Assembly: GCA_945882415.1 (NCBI GenBank)
Contig: CAMCWC010000008.1
Coordinates: forward strand, 106,959 to 170,958
Length of the DNA stretch: 64,000 nucleotides
Reading direction: 5' to 3'
Source: Chthonomonas calidirosea
Lineage (GTDB): Bacteria; Armatimonadota; Fimbriimonadia; Fimbriimonadales; Fimbriimonadaceae
Positions 52,168 through 60,493 of this stretch are shown here, piece by piece (the first letter of the stretch is position 1; each line of letters starts with the position of its first letter). The notes beneath the pieces are model-generated. The model saw nothing but the letters and a program-made list of their open reading frames with translations. It was not told the DNA's origin and ran no database searches. Both the position numbers and the translations under genes were made by a program.

Positions 52168-55100
52168 GTCCCGCCCCTACCGCCGCATCATCTTCCAGAA
52201 CGCTTGGTCCGACCGATGCAGGCGTTGGCTCGATTCCCACCGCCGCGGCGAAATCGCGCGGATCTTTTCGAACCTTTCTGGCCATGTCATCAAAGAACGT
52301 GTAGACAACAGGAACCACGAACAAGGTGAGCAAAGTGGAAGTCGCGAGTCCGCCGATGACGACGGTTGCCAGCGGCGCTTGAAGCTGCGAGGCTGCGTTC
52401 GTCGCGGCAGCAAGGGGGATCATTCCGAAGATGGCTGCAATCGAAGTCATCAAGATCGGACGAAGACGCGTTGGAGAAGCAACGAGAATTGCTTCATCTC
52501 GAGGCACACCCCTCCCACGAAGTTGGTTCGTGTAGTCGACCAGCAATATGCCGTTCTTCACGACGATGCCAATGAGCATCAAAAGCCCGACAAACGCCGT
52601 TAAGCCAAACGCCCTGCCCGTTAGAAAGAGCGCGAGGATGACTCCGACTACGCACAGCGGGACCGTTGCGAGAACGACCAATGGATAGATGAAGCTCTCA
52701 AACTGCGAAGCGAGCAACATGTAGATAAGCACGACTGCCAGCGCGACGGCAATTCCGAGGCCGCTGAACTCTTCTGCCTTTCGACGCTGACGCTCACCAA
52801 AGGCCCAAGTCGTGCCTTGCGGCAACTCCATTTTTGCCATCTTGGCTTCAACATCGGCGAGAATTTCGCTCTCGGTTCGATCGCTATACCGTCCACCAAC
52901 CGAGATAAACCGCTGCCGGTTCAGTCGATTGATTTCGTTTGGACCGCCGGTAATGATCGGGGTGGCAACTTGTCCCAGCAGAATCGGTGAGCCGGTGACT
53001 GGGTTCAGCCGGACCGGGATTTTTACCAGCTCCGTGATCTCGCGTCGTTCTTCCACGGGAAGCTGCACATAGATTGGATACTGGAATCCGTCCTCTTGGA
53101 AGTAGGTCGAGAGCGTGCCGTTTGTACTTCCCTGGATTGCAGAAGCGATGTCTTGGTAGCTCACGCCGAGCGCCTGCGCCTTTTGTCGGTCAACTGACCA
53201 CTGGACTTCTGGGGTCGAGTCTTCGACACTTACGTCCACACCTTCGAGACCCGGGACGTCCGTAATCTCTTCCTTAACTTGCTTGGCGACGATGCTCAGT
53301 TGCTCGAGATTAGCCCCGAGGATGTCGATTTGCAGGCCCTGCGCATTGCCGCCGATGATGTTCGACACGAGGTCAAACGGGCTTGCCGTCGCGCGAATGC
53401 CGGAAATGTTCTTCAGGCTCGCCTCGATGCGCTTCGAGATCTCCTCGGTGGTTCCTTTTCGTTCGTGCTTAAGGTGAATGTTGGCCGCGCCTGCGTTTGC
53501 CTGCGCACCACCCACCGAGCCTCGGAAGGAAATGCCAGCGCCGACCGAAAGGAACACGGTCTCGATGTCGGGATCAGCCAGAAGAGCCTTCTCAACCTGG
53601 TCCATCTTGTCCCGAGTCGTTGACAACGCCGTTCCAACCGGGAGCCTGACGCGCACGTTGATGTCTCCGGAGTCCGTCTTAGGCAAGCTCTCTGAACCCA
53701 CCATGTCCCAAAGCGGAATGACTGCCGCGGTGAGCAGAGCGGCTCCGCCGATCACCCACCACCGCCGCTTCAGCGCCCACTCCAAGCCTGATCGATAAGA
53801 CTCGTCGATGGCGTTGAACATCAGCCCCATTCGGCCCGAAATCTTCGCGCCGATGCTGCGTTGCTGAAGCTGCCGTTCTGGGTGTTCGAGGTCGATCACC
53901 TCCTGGGCCCGAATGACTCGGGAAGCCAACATCGGCACAACCGTCGCGGCGTCAAGCAACGAAACGGCCAGCGAGAAGATGACGACGAGGGCCAACTGGG
54001 TGAAGATTTGCCCCGACTGACCCTGGATTAGGAACAGCGGAATGAAGACGACCATGACGGTGATCGTCGAGGCGACAACCGCCTGCATGATTTCCTGGGT
54101 GCCGGAAATACTTGCATCGACCGCGCCCTTCTTGTCGCGCTCCATGTGCCGGAAAATGTTCTCCAGTACGACAATCGCATCGTCCACGATAAGCCCGGTA
54201 GACAGGGCAAGCGCGCTGAGGGAAATCGTGTTCAGCGTGAAGCCGTTGAAGTACATCAACGCGAACGTACTGGTGATGGAAATCGGGATGGACAGCGCCA
54301 CAACGAGTGTGGATCGGGCGTTCCGAAGGAAGAACAGAATGGCGAGAATCGCCAGGGTTCCACCGATGACGGCGTGCTCTTGGAGCAAGTGAATCGACTC
54401 TTTGACGAAAGCGGACTGGTCGTAAGCCGTGCTGAACTTCAGGCCCGGGTATCGGCGCTCGATCTCGATGATCGCCTTGCGAACGTTGGCCTCGGTTTGC
54501 ACCGTGTTGGCATCGCTCTGCTTTGTGACCGATAGTCCGACGGCTGGAACGCCATTAACTCGAGTCCAGACTCGCTGCTCGGTAGCCTCGTCTCGCACGG
54601 CGGCAACGTCCTTGAGCAAGATCTCACGGCCGTTAATCGTTCGGACCGGGGTGTTCTTGGCGTCATCGATATTCTTGAAGTAGCCCGAGGAACGAAGGAT
54701 GTACTCGCGCTCTCCCGATTTGGCGAGGCCAGCGGGTTGGCTGATGTTCTCAGCTTGTATTCTTGAAGCGACGTCGGCGAGGGTAAGTCCGTACGCCTGG
54801 AGCTTGTCGGGATTAACATCGACGATGATCGCGCGGTCGCGACCGCCGCTGACCGTGGCCTGGGCCACGCCACCAGCTGATTCGATAATGGGACCGATCT
54901 CGTTGACCAGCAACGACTTGAGCTTGATCGGATCGTCAATCCCGCTGACGCCGAGGATCATGATCGGGAACGAGTTCGGGTCGAGCTTATAGACAACCGG
55001 CGGCGTGATGTTCGGATCGTTCGGGAAGGAGCGCGAGGCTCGCTGGACGTACTGCAGCACGTCGACCGTCGCTTTGTCCACGTTGACGCCGTAGTTCAGC

Positions 55101-55381
55101 GTGACGCGAACCTGAGACTCGCCCAGACGTGAACTCGAAGACACCGAATACAGACCGGGGATCGTCGAAACCGCCTGCTCGATGGGACGCGTGAGCTGAG
55201 TTTCGATTTCCTGAGGAGGCGTATTCGGCCAGTTGGTGTTGATCGTGACGACCGGTAGGTCGACGCGCGGTAGCAGGTCGATCGGGATTCGCAGGAAACA
55301 AATCGCGCCAAGCAACACGAGCGCGGCAATGCGCATCGTCACCGCGACCGGACGACTTACGGACCATTTTGCTACGCTCAC
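52160..55381 (-). CDS. RND efflux permease (AcrB/MexB-like, HAE1 family)
   Basis: The 1073-residue protein has the RND layout: one helix, a large periplasmic loop, six helices, a second loop and five helices. 'LSTGLIVDDAIVVLENIFRH' in helix 4 holds the Asp-Asp proton-relay pair, and 'GIVVKNGILLVDYTNQLRG' in helix 10 the Lys. 'PRVDLPVVTINTNWPNTPPQ' and 'QVRVTLNYGVNVDKATVDVL' are family landmarks. It should export drugs or lipophilic compounds by proton antiport. The GTG start overlaps the adaptor stop by 4 bases. Confidence 0.95.
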   Translation of the reverse strand: MSVAKWSVSRPVAVTMRIAALVLLGAICFLRIPIDLLPRVDLPVVTINTNWPNTPPQEIETQLTRPIEQAVSTIPGLYSVSSSSRLGESQVRVTLNYGVNVDKATVDVLQYVQRASRSFPNDPNITPPVVYKLDPNSFPIMILGVSGIDDPIKLKSLLVNEIGPIIESAGGVAQATVSGGRDRAIIVDVNPDKLQAYGLTLADVASRIQAENISQPAGLAKSGEREYILRSSGYFKNIDDAKNTPVRTINGREILLKDVAAVRDEATEQRVWTRVNGVPAVGLSVTKQSDANTVQTEANVRKAIIEIERRYPGLKFSTAYDQSAFVKESIHLLQEHAVIGGTLAILAILFFLRNARSTLVVALSIPISITSTFALMYFNGFTLNTISLSALALSTGLIVDDAIVVLENIFRHMERDKKGAVDASISGTQEIMQAVVASTITVMVVFIPLFLIQGQSGQIFTQLALVVIFSLAVSLLDAATVVPMLASRVIRAQEVIDLEHPERQLQQRSIGAKISGRMGLMFNAIDESYRSGLEWALKRRWWVIGGAALLTAAVIPLWDMVGSESLPKTDSGDINVRVRLPVGTALSTTRDKMDQVEKALLADPDIETVFLSVGAGISFRGSVGGAQANAGAANIHLKHERKGTTEEISKRIEASLKNISGIRATASPFDLVSNIIGGNAQGLQIDILGANLEQLSIVAKQVKEEITDVPGLEGVDVSVEDSTPEVQWSVDRQKAQALGVSYQDIASAIQGSTNGTLSTYFQEDGFQYPIYVQLPVEERREITELVKIPVRLNPVTGSPILLGQVATPIITGGPNEINRLNRQRFISVGGRYSDRTESEILADVEAKMAKMELPQGTTWAFGERQRRKAEEFSGLGIAVALAVVLIYMLLASQFESFIYPLVVLATVPLCVVGVILALFLTGRAFGLTAFVGLLMLIGIVVKNGILLVDYTNQLRGRGVPRDEAILVASPTRLRPILMTSIAAIFGMIPLAAATNAASQLQAPLATVVIGGLATSTLLTLFVVPVVYTFFDDMARKVRKDPRDFAAAVGIEPTPASVGPSVLEDDAAVGAGRE

Positions 55382-57018
55382 TTCTTCACGTCCTTCTGAT
55401 CAGCCTTTTTCGGGGTCTCAACTAGCTTTCGGCTTCCGTCTGGCAGTCGCTCGGCCGTGATGTTGACCTTCGATCCCGGCTTCACTGGGCTGTACGAAAG
55501 CACGATCACCTTTTCCCCGGGCTGGATGCCCGAGAGAATCTGGACTCCTCGCGCATCGGCCTTGCCGGTTTTCACTTCACGATTCTCGGTAGTTCCGTCT
55601 GCGAGCACCACGGCGATGGAGCCTTCTTTGATGGCATCGCCCGGGACGACGATGGTGGATTCCGTGCGATCAATTTCGATTGAGACCTTCGCGAACATTC
55701 CCGGCTTGATCTGGCCGTCAGTGTTCTTCACCCGCATTCGAACCGATACTTGGCGGTCGCTGGGGTTTGCCGACGGCACAACTGTGTCCACCCGAGTTTG
55801 GATCGGGGCACCGGTTGAACCATCGAGTCGAATGGTCACTGGCTGACCCGGACGCACCCGTGCGGCGTCGGTGACGGGGATGGCCGCGATCACGAATAAA
55901 GAGTCGGCGGATTCGACTCGTAGGACGGCCTGCCCCGGGCTGGCTAGTGTGCCCGGATCGGCGGTGCGCGATGTCACGATGCCCGAGAATGGCGAACTCA
56001 GCTCGGTATCTTTGCGTTGCGCTTCGGCGGCTTGAAGCTGGGCTTCGACCGAGGCCACGCCGGCTTGTAGTGCGTTTACGTTGGCGCGGTTGGCGGGCGA
56101 TTGAGCTCGGTTCGCTTCGGCGGCGGTGACGGCGGATTTTAGCTGCGAGACCCGGGCGGCGGAGGCCTGAATTTCGGCTTGGCCGCTTGCCTGGGTTGTC
56201 GTGAGCGCGGTTCGGTCAGCTTCCAGCTTCGCTTGGGCCGCATCAATGTCGGCTTGGGCGGATTCGACTTCGCCTTCTTTCACCCGGACCGCAGATTCGG
56301 CGACGCCCACCGCGGCGGTTGCGTTATCTACGAGCGATCCGGCAACGTAGCCTTTCTCAAAAAGGCCCTTCACTCGTTCGAGCCGGATCTGCTCATTCTT
56401 CAAAGTCGCTTGGGCGCCGGTGAGCTCTGCGGCGCGGTTTTTCTTTTCGGCTCGGGTGACGGCGAGGGCGGCTTCGGATTGGCGAACGGTTGCCGCGGCA
56501 TTGGCCACCCGCCCTTCAACTTGCTTTCGAACTTGTTGAAGCGTTGCTTCCGCGCTTGCAAGCTCGGCGCGGGCTTGGCGGATGTTGGTTTCGATTTGAA
56601 CTTCGCTGGCTTGGATCGTCGCTTGCGCTTGAGCAAGTCGGCTTCGGCTCTCGTTCACGTTGGCGGTGCTTTCGAGAATCTGGGCTTGGGCCTGGTTCGG
56701 GTCGATGCGGACGAGAACCTGTCCTGCCGTTACGCGATCGCCCTCACGGACTTGAAGGGAAGTGATGAGCCCAGAAATGCGTGGGCTCAGGTTCACCGTG
56801 AACTCGGAAGTCACGTTCCCGATCGCCTCGATGGTCTGGACGATCGGCCGCGATTCTGCGGTTGCGACTTCGACGCTGGCTGCCGCGCCTTTCCGTGCGC
56901 CGGCCTCTGCCTTCTGCTTTGCCTCCGCACCCTCAACGGCTCGCACGCGAGAGAAAACGAAGAATGCCAGCACCAACACCGGGACAAGAATCAGAAGCCA
57001 GCGTCGGACCGTCGCCAT
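55378..57018 (-). CDS. RND periplasmic adaptor (membrane fusion protein) with extended coiled coil
   Basis: The 546-residue protein has an N-terminal anchor (WLLILVPVLVLAFFVF), a split lipoyl domain ('VNLSPRISGLITSLQVREGD' and 'SSPFSGIVTSRTADPGTLAS') and a beta-barrel ('IPVTDAARVRPGQPVTIRL'). Between the lipoyl halves lie about 250 Ala/Gln/Glu-rich helical residues, so the hairpin is far longer than in AcrA-type adaptors of about 400 residues. It bridges the pump to an outer-membrane channel; no TolC gene is in the window. TATAAA lies 6 bases before the ATG. It is the first gene of the operon. Confidence 0.92.
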   Translation of the reverse strand: MATVRRWLLILVPVLVLAFFVFSRVRAVEGAEAKQKAEAGARKGAAASVEVATAESRPIVQTIEAIGNVTSEFTVNLSPRISGLITSLQVREGDRVTAGQVLVRIDPNQAQAQILESTANVNESRSRLAQAQATIQASEVQIETNIRQARAELASAEATLQQVRKQVEGRVANAAATVRQSEAALAVTRAEKKNRAAELTGAQATLKNEQIRLERVKGLFEKGYVAGSLVDNATAAVGVAESAVRVKEGEVESAQADIDAAQAKLEADRTALTTTQASGQAEIQASAARVSQLKSAVTAAEANRAQSPANRANVNALQAGVASVEAQLQAAEAQRKDTELSSPFSGIVTSRTADPGTLASPGQAVLRVESADSLFVIAAIPVTDAARVRPGQPVTIRLDGSTGAPIQTRVDTVVPSANPSDRQVSVRMRVKNTDGQIKPGMFAKVSIEIDRTESTIVVPGDAIKEGSIAVVLADGTTENREVKTGKADARGVQILSGIQPGEKVIVLSYSPVKPGSKVNITAERLPDGSRKLVETPKKADQKDVKK

Positions 57019-57083
57019 GAATACTTTATACGCATAAACAATGTCGATTACGCAACCCTTAAGGGCAAAAAGCGATCACTTAA

Positions 57084-57105
57084 CATGCGACACGTTTGTC
57101 GTATG
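57084..57105. promoter_or_regulatory. Candidate operator palindrome between efflux and sugar-import operons
   Basis: CATGCGACA (57084-57092) and TGTCGTATG (57097-57105) are inverted arms matching at 8 of 9 positions, with spacer CGTT. A second perfect palindrome, CCCTTAAGGG, lies at 57056-57065. Both fall in the 133-base divergent gap and could serve MarR on the efflux operon or a sugar regulator on the importer. Confidence 0.5.
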
Positions 57106-57151
57106 ATGCCTTTCCTAGCCGAAAAGCTTCAAGACTGCGATAATAGACCCC

Positions 57152-58492
57152 ATGAAATTCGTTGTCGCAATCGCTTCGATCGCCCTGGCGGCTGGCCTTG
57201 TCGGATGCAACTCGACCGCTGCTCCCGAGGCGAAAGAAACTGCCGCGCCGACTCCGGGCGGAAAGCTGACTGGAGCGCTTGAAGTGCAAGCCTTCCAGGG
57301 CGGATACGGCATCGACTTTTATCAGGCTTCGGCGAAGGAATTCGAGAAGCAGCATCCAGACCTCAAGATCACCGTCGAAGGGGGGCCGCGCGTTTGGGAA
57401 TCGTTGACCCCGCGGTTTGCCAATGGAAATCCTCCTGACCTCACGTTCCCCGGCTGGGGAATGAAGCATTGGGATCTGGCCGAGGAAGATCAGCTGGTTG
57501 ACCTTGGACCGGCGCTTGATGGCAAAGCGGCCGAAGGTGACGGAACGTGGCGTGAGAGCTTTGACCCGCAGATTCTGGCCCTGGGACAGCTTAAGGGCGT
57601 TCAATACACCCTTCCGTATTACGTCATGATCTACGGCTGGTGGTACGACCCCGAGGTTTTCAAGAAGAACGGCTGGACGGTGCCGAAGACTTACTCGGAA
57701 TTGCTGACCCTTTCCGACAAGATTAAGAAGAAGGGCATGGCGCCCATCACCTTCCAGGGCAAGTATCCGTACTACATGATCGATGGGATGCTGTTGCCTT
57801 GGGTGCAGAGCATTGGTGGCATCGACGCGGTCAATGCAGCTCAGAACCTAGAAGAAGGCGCTTGGAATTCGCCCGCGATGGTTCAGGCGACGGAGCGGAT
57901 TGTTGAGCTCAAGAAGAAGGGCTTCTTCCAAGAAGGGGCGACTTCGATGAGCCACACCGAAGCTCAGCAGGAATTCGTTCAGGGCAAGGCGGCGATGGTG
58001 CCTTGCGGCAGTTGGCTGTTCAGCGAGATGAAGAAGACTATGCCGGCGACGGCGAAGATGGAGTACTTCCTGCCGCCGTTCATTGACGGTGGGAAGGGCG
58101 ATCCGACGGCGGTTTTGATCGGGATCGAGCCTTGGATGGTGCCGACCGAGGCGAAGAACAAGGAAGCGGCGATTGAGCTGTTCAAGTACATGACCAGCCT
58201 TTCGGTCGCCAAGAAGTTTGTGCAGGAAAAGGGCACATTGATGGCGATTAAGGGCAGCGACGATGGCGAATTGCCCGATGTTTTGAAGGCTCCGAGCAAG
58301 ACCTTGCGCGAGAGCAAGGCGGTTTACTCGGTTCAGTTCCGGCACTGGTATCCGACCTTGAGCACCGAATTGGAGAACGGCTTGACCAGCCTATTGAATG
58401 GTCAGCTTACGGCTCAGCAGTTCTGTGACCGGGCGGAAGCGGCGGCGGATAAGGTTCGAAAGGACCCGAACATCACGAAGCACAAGGTCTGA
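57152..58492 (+). CDS. CUT1 ABC transporter sugar-binding lipoprotein
   Basis: The 446-residue protein has a standard lipobox (AAGLVGCNST), a short Ala/Glu/Thr linker and a family 1 binding-protein fold: 'LEVQAFQGGYGIDFYQASAK', 'FEKQHPDLKITVEGGP', 'GNPPDLTFPGWGMKHWD', 'YTLPYYVMIYGWWYDPEVFK' and 'GKAAMVPCGSWLFSEMKK'. It heads a binding-protein/permease/permease operon. GATAAT ends 7 bases before the ATG, with no ribosome binding site. Confidence 0.9.
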   Translation: MKFVVAIASIALAAGLVGCNSTAAPEAKETAAPTPGGKLTGALEVQAFQGGYGIDFYQASAKEFEKQHPDLKITVEGGPRVWESLTPRFANGNPPDLTFPGWGMKHWDLAEEDQLVDLGPALDGKAAEGDGTWRESFDPQILALGQLKGVQYTLPYYVMIYGWWYDPEVFKKNGWTVPKTYSELLTLSDKIKKKGMAPITFQGKYPYYMIDGMLLPWVQSIGGIDAVNAAQNLEEGAWNSPAMVQATERIVELKKKGFFQEGATSMSHTEAQQEFVQGKAAMVPCGSWLFSEMKKTMPATAKMEYFLPPFIDGGKGDPTAVLIGIEPWMVPTEAKNKEAAIELFKYMTSLSVAKKFVQEKGTLMAIKGSDDGELPDVLKAPSKTLRESKAVYSVQFRHWYPTLSTELENGLTSLLNGQLTAQQFCDRAEAAADKVRKDPNITKHKV

Positions 58493-58499
58493 TTTCGGC

Positions 58500-59399
58500 A
58501 TGCGACATTCGAAAGGTAGGGGCGCGTTTATTGTTGCGTTCCTATCGCCGGCGGTTTTGCTGTACGCGGTCTTTTTGGTCTGGCCGCTGTTGCAGTCGTT
58601 CCAGATGTCGATGTACCGATGGCGGGGCGTTAGCCGGAACCGGAAGTTCATCGGCATGGAGAACTTTCAGAACCTGAGCCAGGATCCGGTGTTTTGGAAA
58701 TCGCTTCAGAACACGGGAATGCTCTTGGTATTGGCCGGGGTTGTGACCATCGGCCTTGGGGTTTTGCTGGCGCATTTGACGGACGGTGCGGGGCCGGTGC
58801 GGAAGTTTGCGCGGGCGATTTATTTGTTCCCGCAGGTGATTTCGCTGGTCGCCGTAGCGCTGATTTGGCAGTTTCAGTTGAACCCGAAGTACGGATTGGT
58901 TACCGACATGCTGTTCCGGGTCGGATTGCCGGTGCGTGATCCAGGGATTGTTCGCGACCCCCGGTATGCCTTTGGAGCGATTGCCGTGGCGTTTGTTTGG
59001 CACGCGCTCGGCTTCTTCGTTTTGCTCTTTAGCGCTGGGCTTAAGCAAATTTCGGAGGAGATCAAAGAGGCGAGCGCGCTCGACGGTAGCGAGGGCTGGC
59101 ATCGGTTTCGGCACGTCACTTGGCCGTTACTTTGGTCAGTGAAGCGGACGGCGATTACCTACCTGTTGATCCACATCCTCACCGTATTCGCCTTGGTCTT
59201 CGTGATGACCGAAGGCGGGCCGGACCGGGGGACGGAGACGATTGTTTCGTACCTATATGAGCAAATCGCGAAGAATGGCCAATACGGTTATGCCTCGGCT
59301 TTGGCGGTCGTTGTGTTCGCGGTTAGCATGCTGGCGAGCTTGGCGGTTTTGGCTTACTTCCGTAAGGATCCGACTGCGGCGGCGGGGGCGCGGGCTTGA
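58500..59399 (+). CDS. CUT1 sugar ABC permease, MalF type
   Basis: The ATG at 58500 is 7 bases after the binding-protein stop; the longer frame would overlap that gene by about 95 bases. The 299-residue protein has six helices from 'FIVAFLSPAVLLYAVFLVWP' and EAA loop 'IKEASALDGSEGWHRFRHVT'. It pairs with the next permease. Confidence 0.92.
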   Translation: MRHSKGRGAFIVAFLSPAVLLYAVFLVWPLLQSFQMSMYRWRGVSRNRKFIGMENFQNLSQDPVFWKSLQNTGMLLVLAGVVTIGLGVLLAHLTDGAGPVRKFARAIYLFPQVISLVAVALIWQFQLNPKYGLVTDMLFRVGLPVRDPGIVRDPRYAFGAIAVAFVWHALGFFVLLFSAGLKQISEEIKEASALDGSEGWHRFRHVTWPLLWSVKRTAITYLLIHILTVFALVFVMTEGGPDRGTETIVSYLYEQIAKNGQYGYASALAVVVFAVSMLASLAVLAYFRKDPTAAAGARA

Positions 59400-60220
59400 A
59401 GGGGCGGCAGTGGCTGGGAACGCTGGCGCTGACCGCCTACCTTGCGGTAATTGTCGTGCCGCTGGTTTGGGTGCTCATCAGCTCCCTTAAGACGAGCCCC
59501 GAGATTTTCGCGAGTCCGTGGTCGCTTCCGGCGCAGCCGAAGTTTGAGAACTACGCGGCGGCTTGGAACGAGGCCGGGCTGGCCAAGTATTTTTGGAACA
59601 GCGTGATGGTGACGGTCGGGTCGCTGGCGGTCTTGATTCCGGTAGGCGCGATGGCGGCGTACATTTTCGCGCGGTATCCGTTCCCAGGGTCAAAAGCGCT
59701 TTATGCGATTTTCCTGGGCGGGATGATGTTCCCGAACTTCCTGGTTTTGGCTCCGCTGACCGACCTGCTTCGGCGGCTCGGCTTGTCGGAGTCGTTGCTC
59801 GGACTGGGCATCGTTTACGTCGCGTTCTCCTTGTCGTTCACGGTTTTTGTTCTCACCGGGTTCTTTCAGAACGTCCCGACCGAGCTCGAGGAAGCGGCGG
59901 TTTTGGACGGCTGCGGGCACCTCATGGTCTACCAAAAGATCATGCTCCCCTTGGCCCGTCCGGGCCTTATCGTCGCCGCGATCTTCAACGGCCTCGGGCT
60001 CTGGAACGAGTTCAACCTTGCGCTGGTTTTAGCGAACTCCGAGAGCATTCGGACCTTGCCGATCGGCCTCGCGAACCTAACCATGGCGCGGCAATATCAA
60101 GCCGACTGGGGCAGCGTCTTCGCCGCGCTGGTGATCGTGATGCTGCCGGCGTTCGTTGTTTATTGGCGATACCGCGAGCGGATCTACGAAGCGATGTTGG
60201 CGGGGGCGGTCAAAGGGTGA
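59396..60220 (+). CDS. CUT1 sugar ABC permease, MalG type
   Basis: A TTG start overlaps the previous stop (TTGA). The 274-residue protein opens with 'LALTAYLAVIVVPLVWVLIS' and has EAA loop 'LEEAAVLDGCGHLMVYQKIM'. It closes a three-gene importer operon without an ATPase. The intergenic element at 60230-60345 begins about 10 bases after the stop. Confidence 0.92.
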   Translation: MKGRQWLGTLALTAYLAVIVVPLVWVLISSLKTSPEIFASPWSLPAQPKFENYAAAWNEAGLAKYFWNSVMVTVGSLAVLIPVGAMAAYIFARYPFPGSKALYAIFLGGMMFPNFLVLAPLTDLLRRLGLSESLLGLGIVYVAFSLSFTVFVLTGFFQNVPTELEEAAVLDGCGHLMVYQKIMLPLARPGLIVAAIFNGLGLWNEFNLALVLANSESIRTLPIGLANLTMARQYQADWGSVFAALVIVMLPAFVVYWRYRERIYEAMLAGAVKG

Positions 60221-60229
60221 GTTCGGGGG

Positions 60230-60345
60230 CGCTTTGCGTGGCCTTGCGTGGCTTTGAATTGCTCTCGGAACGGAATTAATTAACGTTCCCCCCCAGGCGG
60301 ATTAATTAATTACAGGTTGCTTTAGGTTCGGGAGGGGTGATTTGC
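60230..60345 (+). repeat. Intergenic element, right copy (inverted relative to 26711-26829)
   Basis: Four 10-mers (GCTTTGCGTG, GCCTTGCGTG, GCTTTGAATT, GCTCTCGGAA; 60231-60270) are followed by the core: 25 bases at 60273-60297, a 4-base spacer and 15 bases at 60302-60316, both identical in inverse to the left copy. A diverged tail with TTTAGGTTCGG follows. Like the left copy it lies just downstream of a stop codon and in the same direction as that gene. Confidence 0.8.
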
Positions 60346-60365
60346 GGTTTGTGCCGCGGGGTGTC

Positions 60366-60415
60366 AGAAATTTAATTATAAATACTCCGGCCTTAGGACG
60401 GAAATGTAAATTTCT
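60366..60415. other. AT-rich nested inverted repeat between convergent genes
   Basis: AGAAATTTA (60366-60374) and TAAATTTCT (60407-60415) are perfect inverted arms. TCCG (60386-60389) and CGGA (60399-60402) can pair inside. It lies between the importer and glycosyltransferase 3' ends. The rest of the 60221-60493 gap, apart from the element above, shows no gene. Confidence 0.4.
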
Positions 60416-60493
60416 TCTGGTTGAACCTAGCATGTCTATCTCTAAGGGCCGACGGCGCGAGAAAGTGAACCTATTGGATTCGAATTGGTCATG

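Noticed and set aside
26711..60345. Reading the 33.5-kb interval between inverted elements as an insertion-sequence composite or integrative element
   Set aside because: No transposase, integrase, tRNA attachment site or target duplication is visible, and ordinary chromosomal genes such as kynU and marC lie inside.
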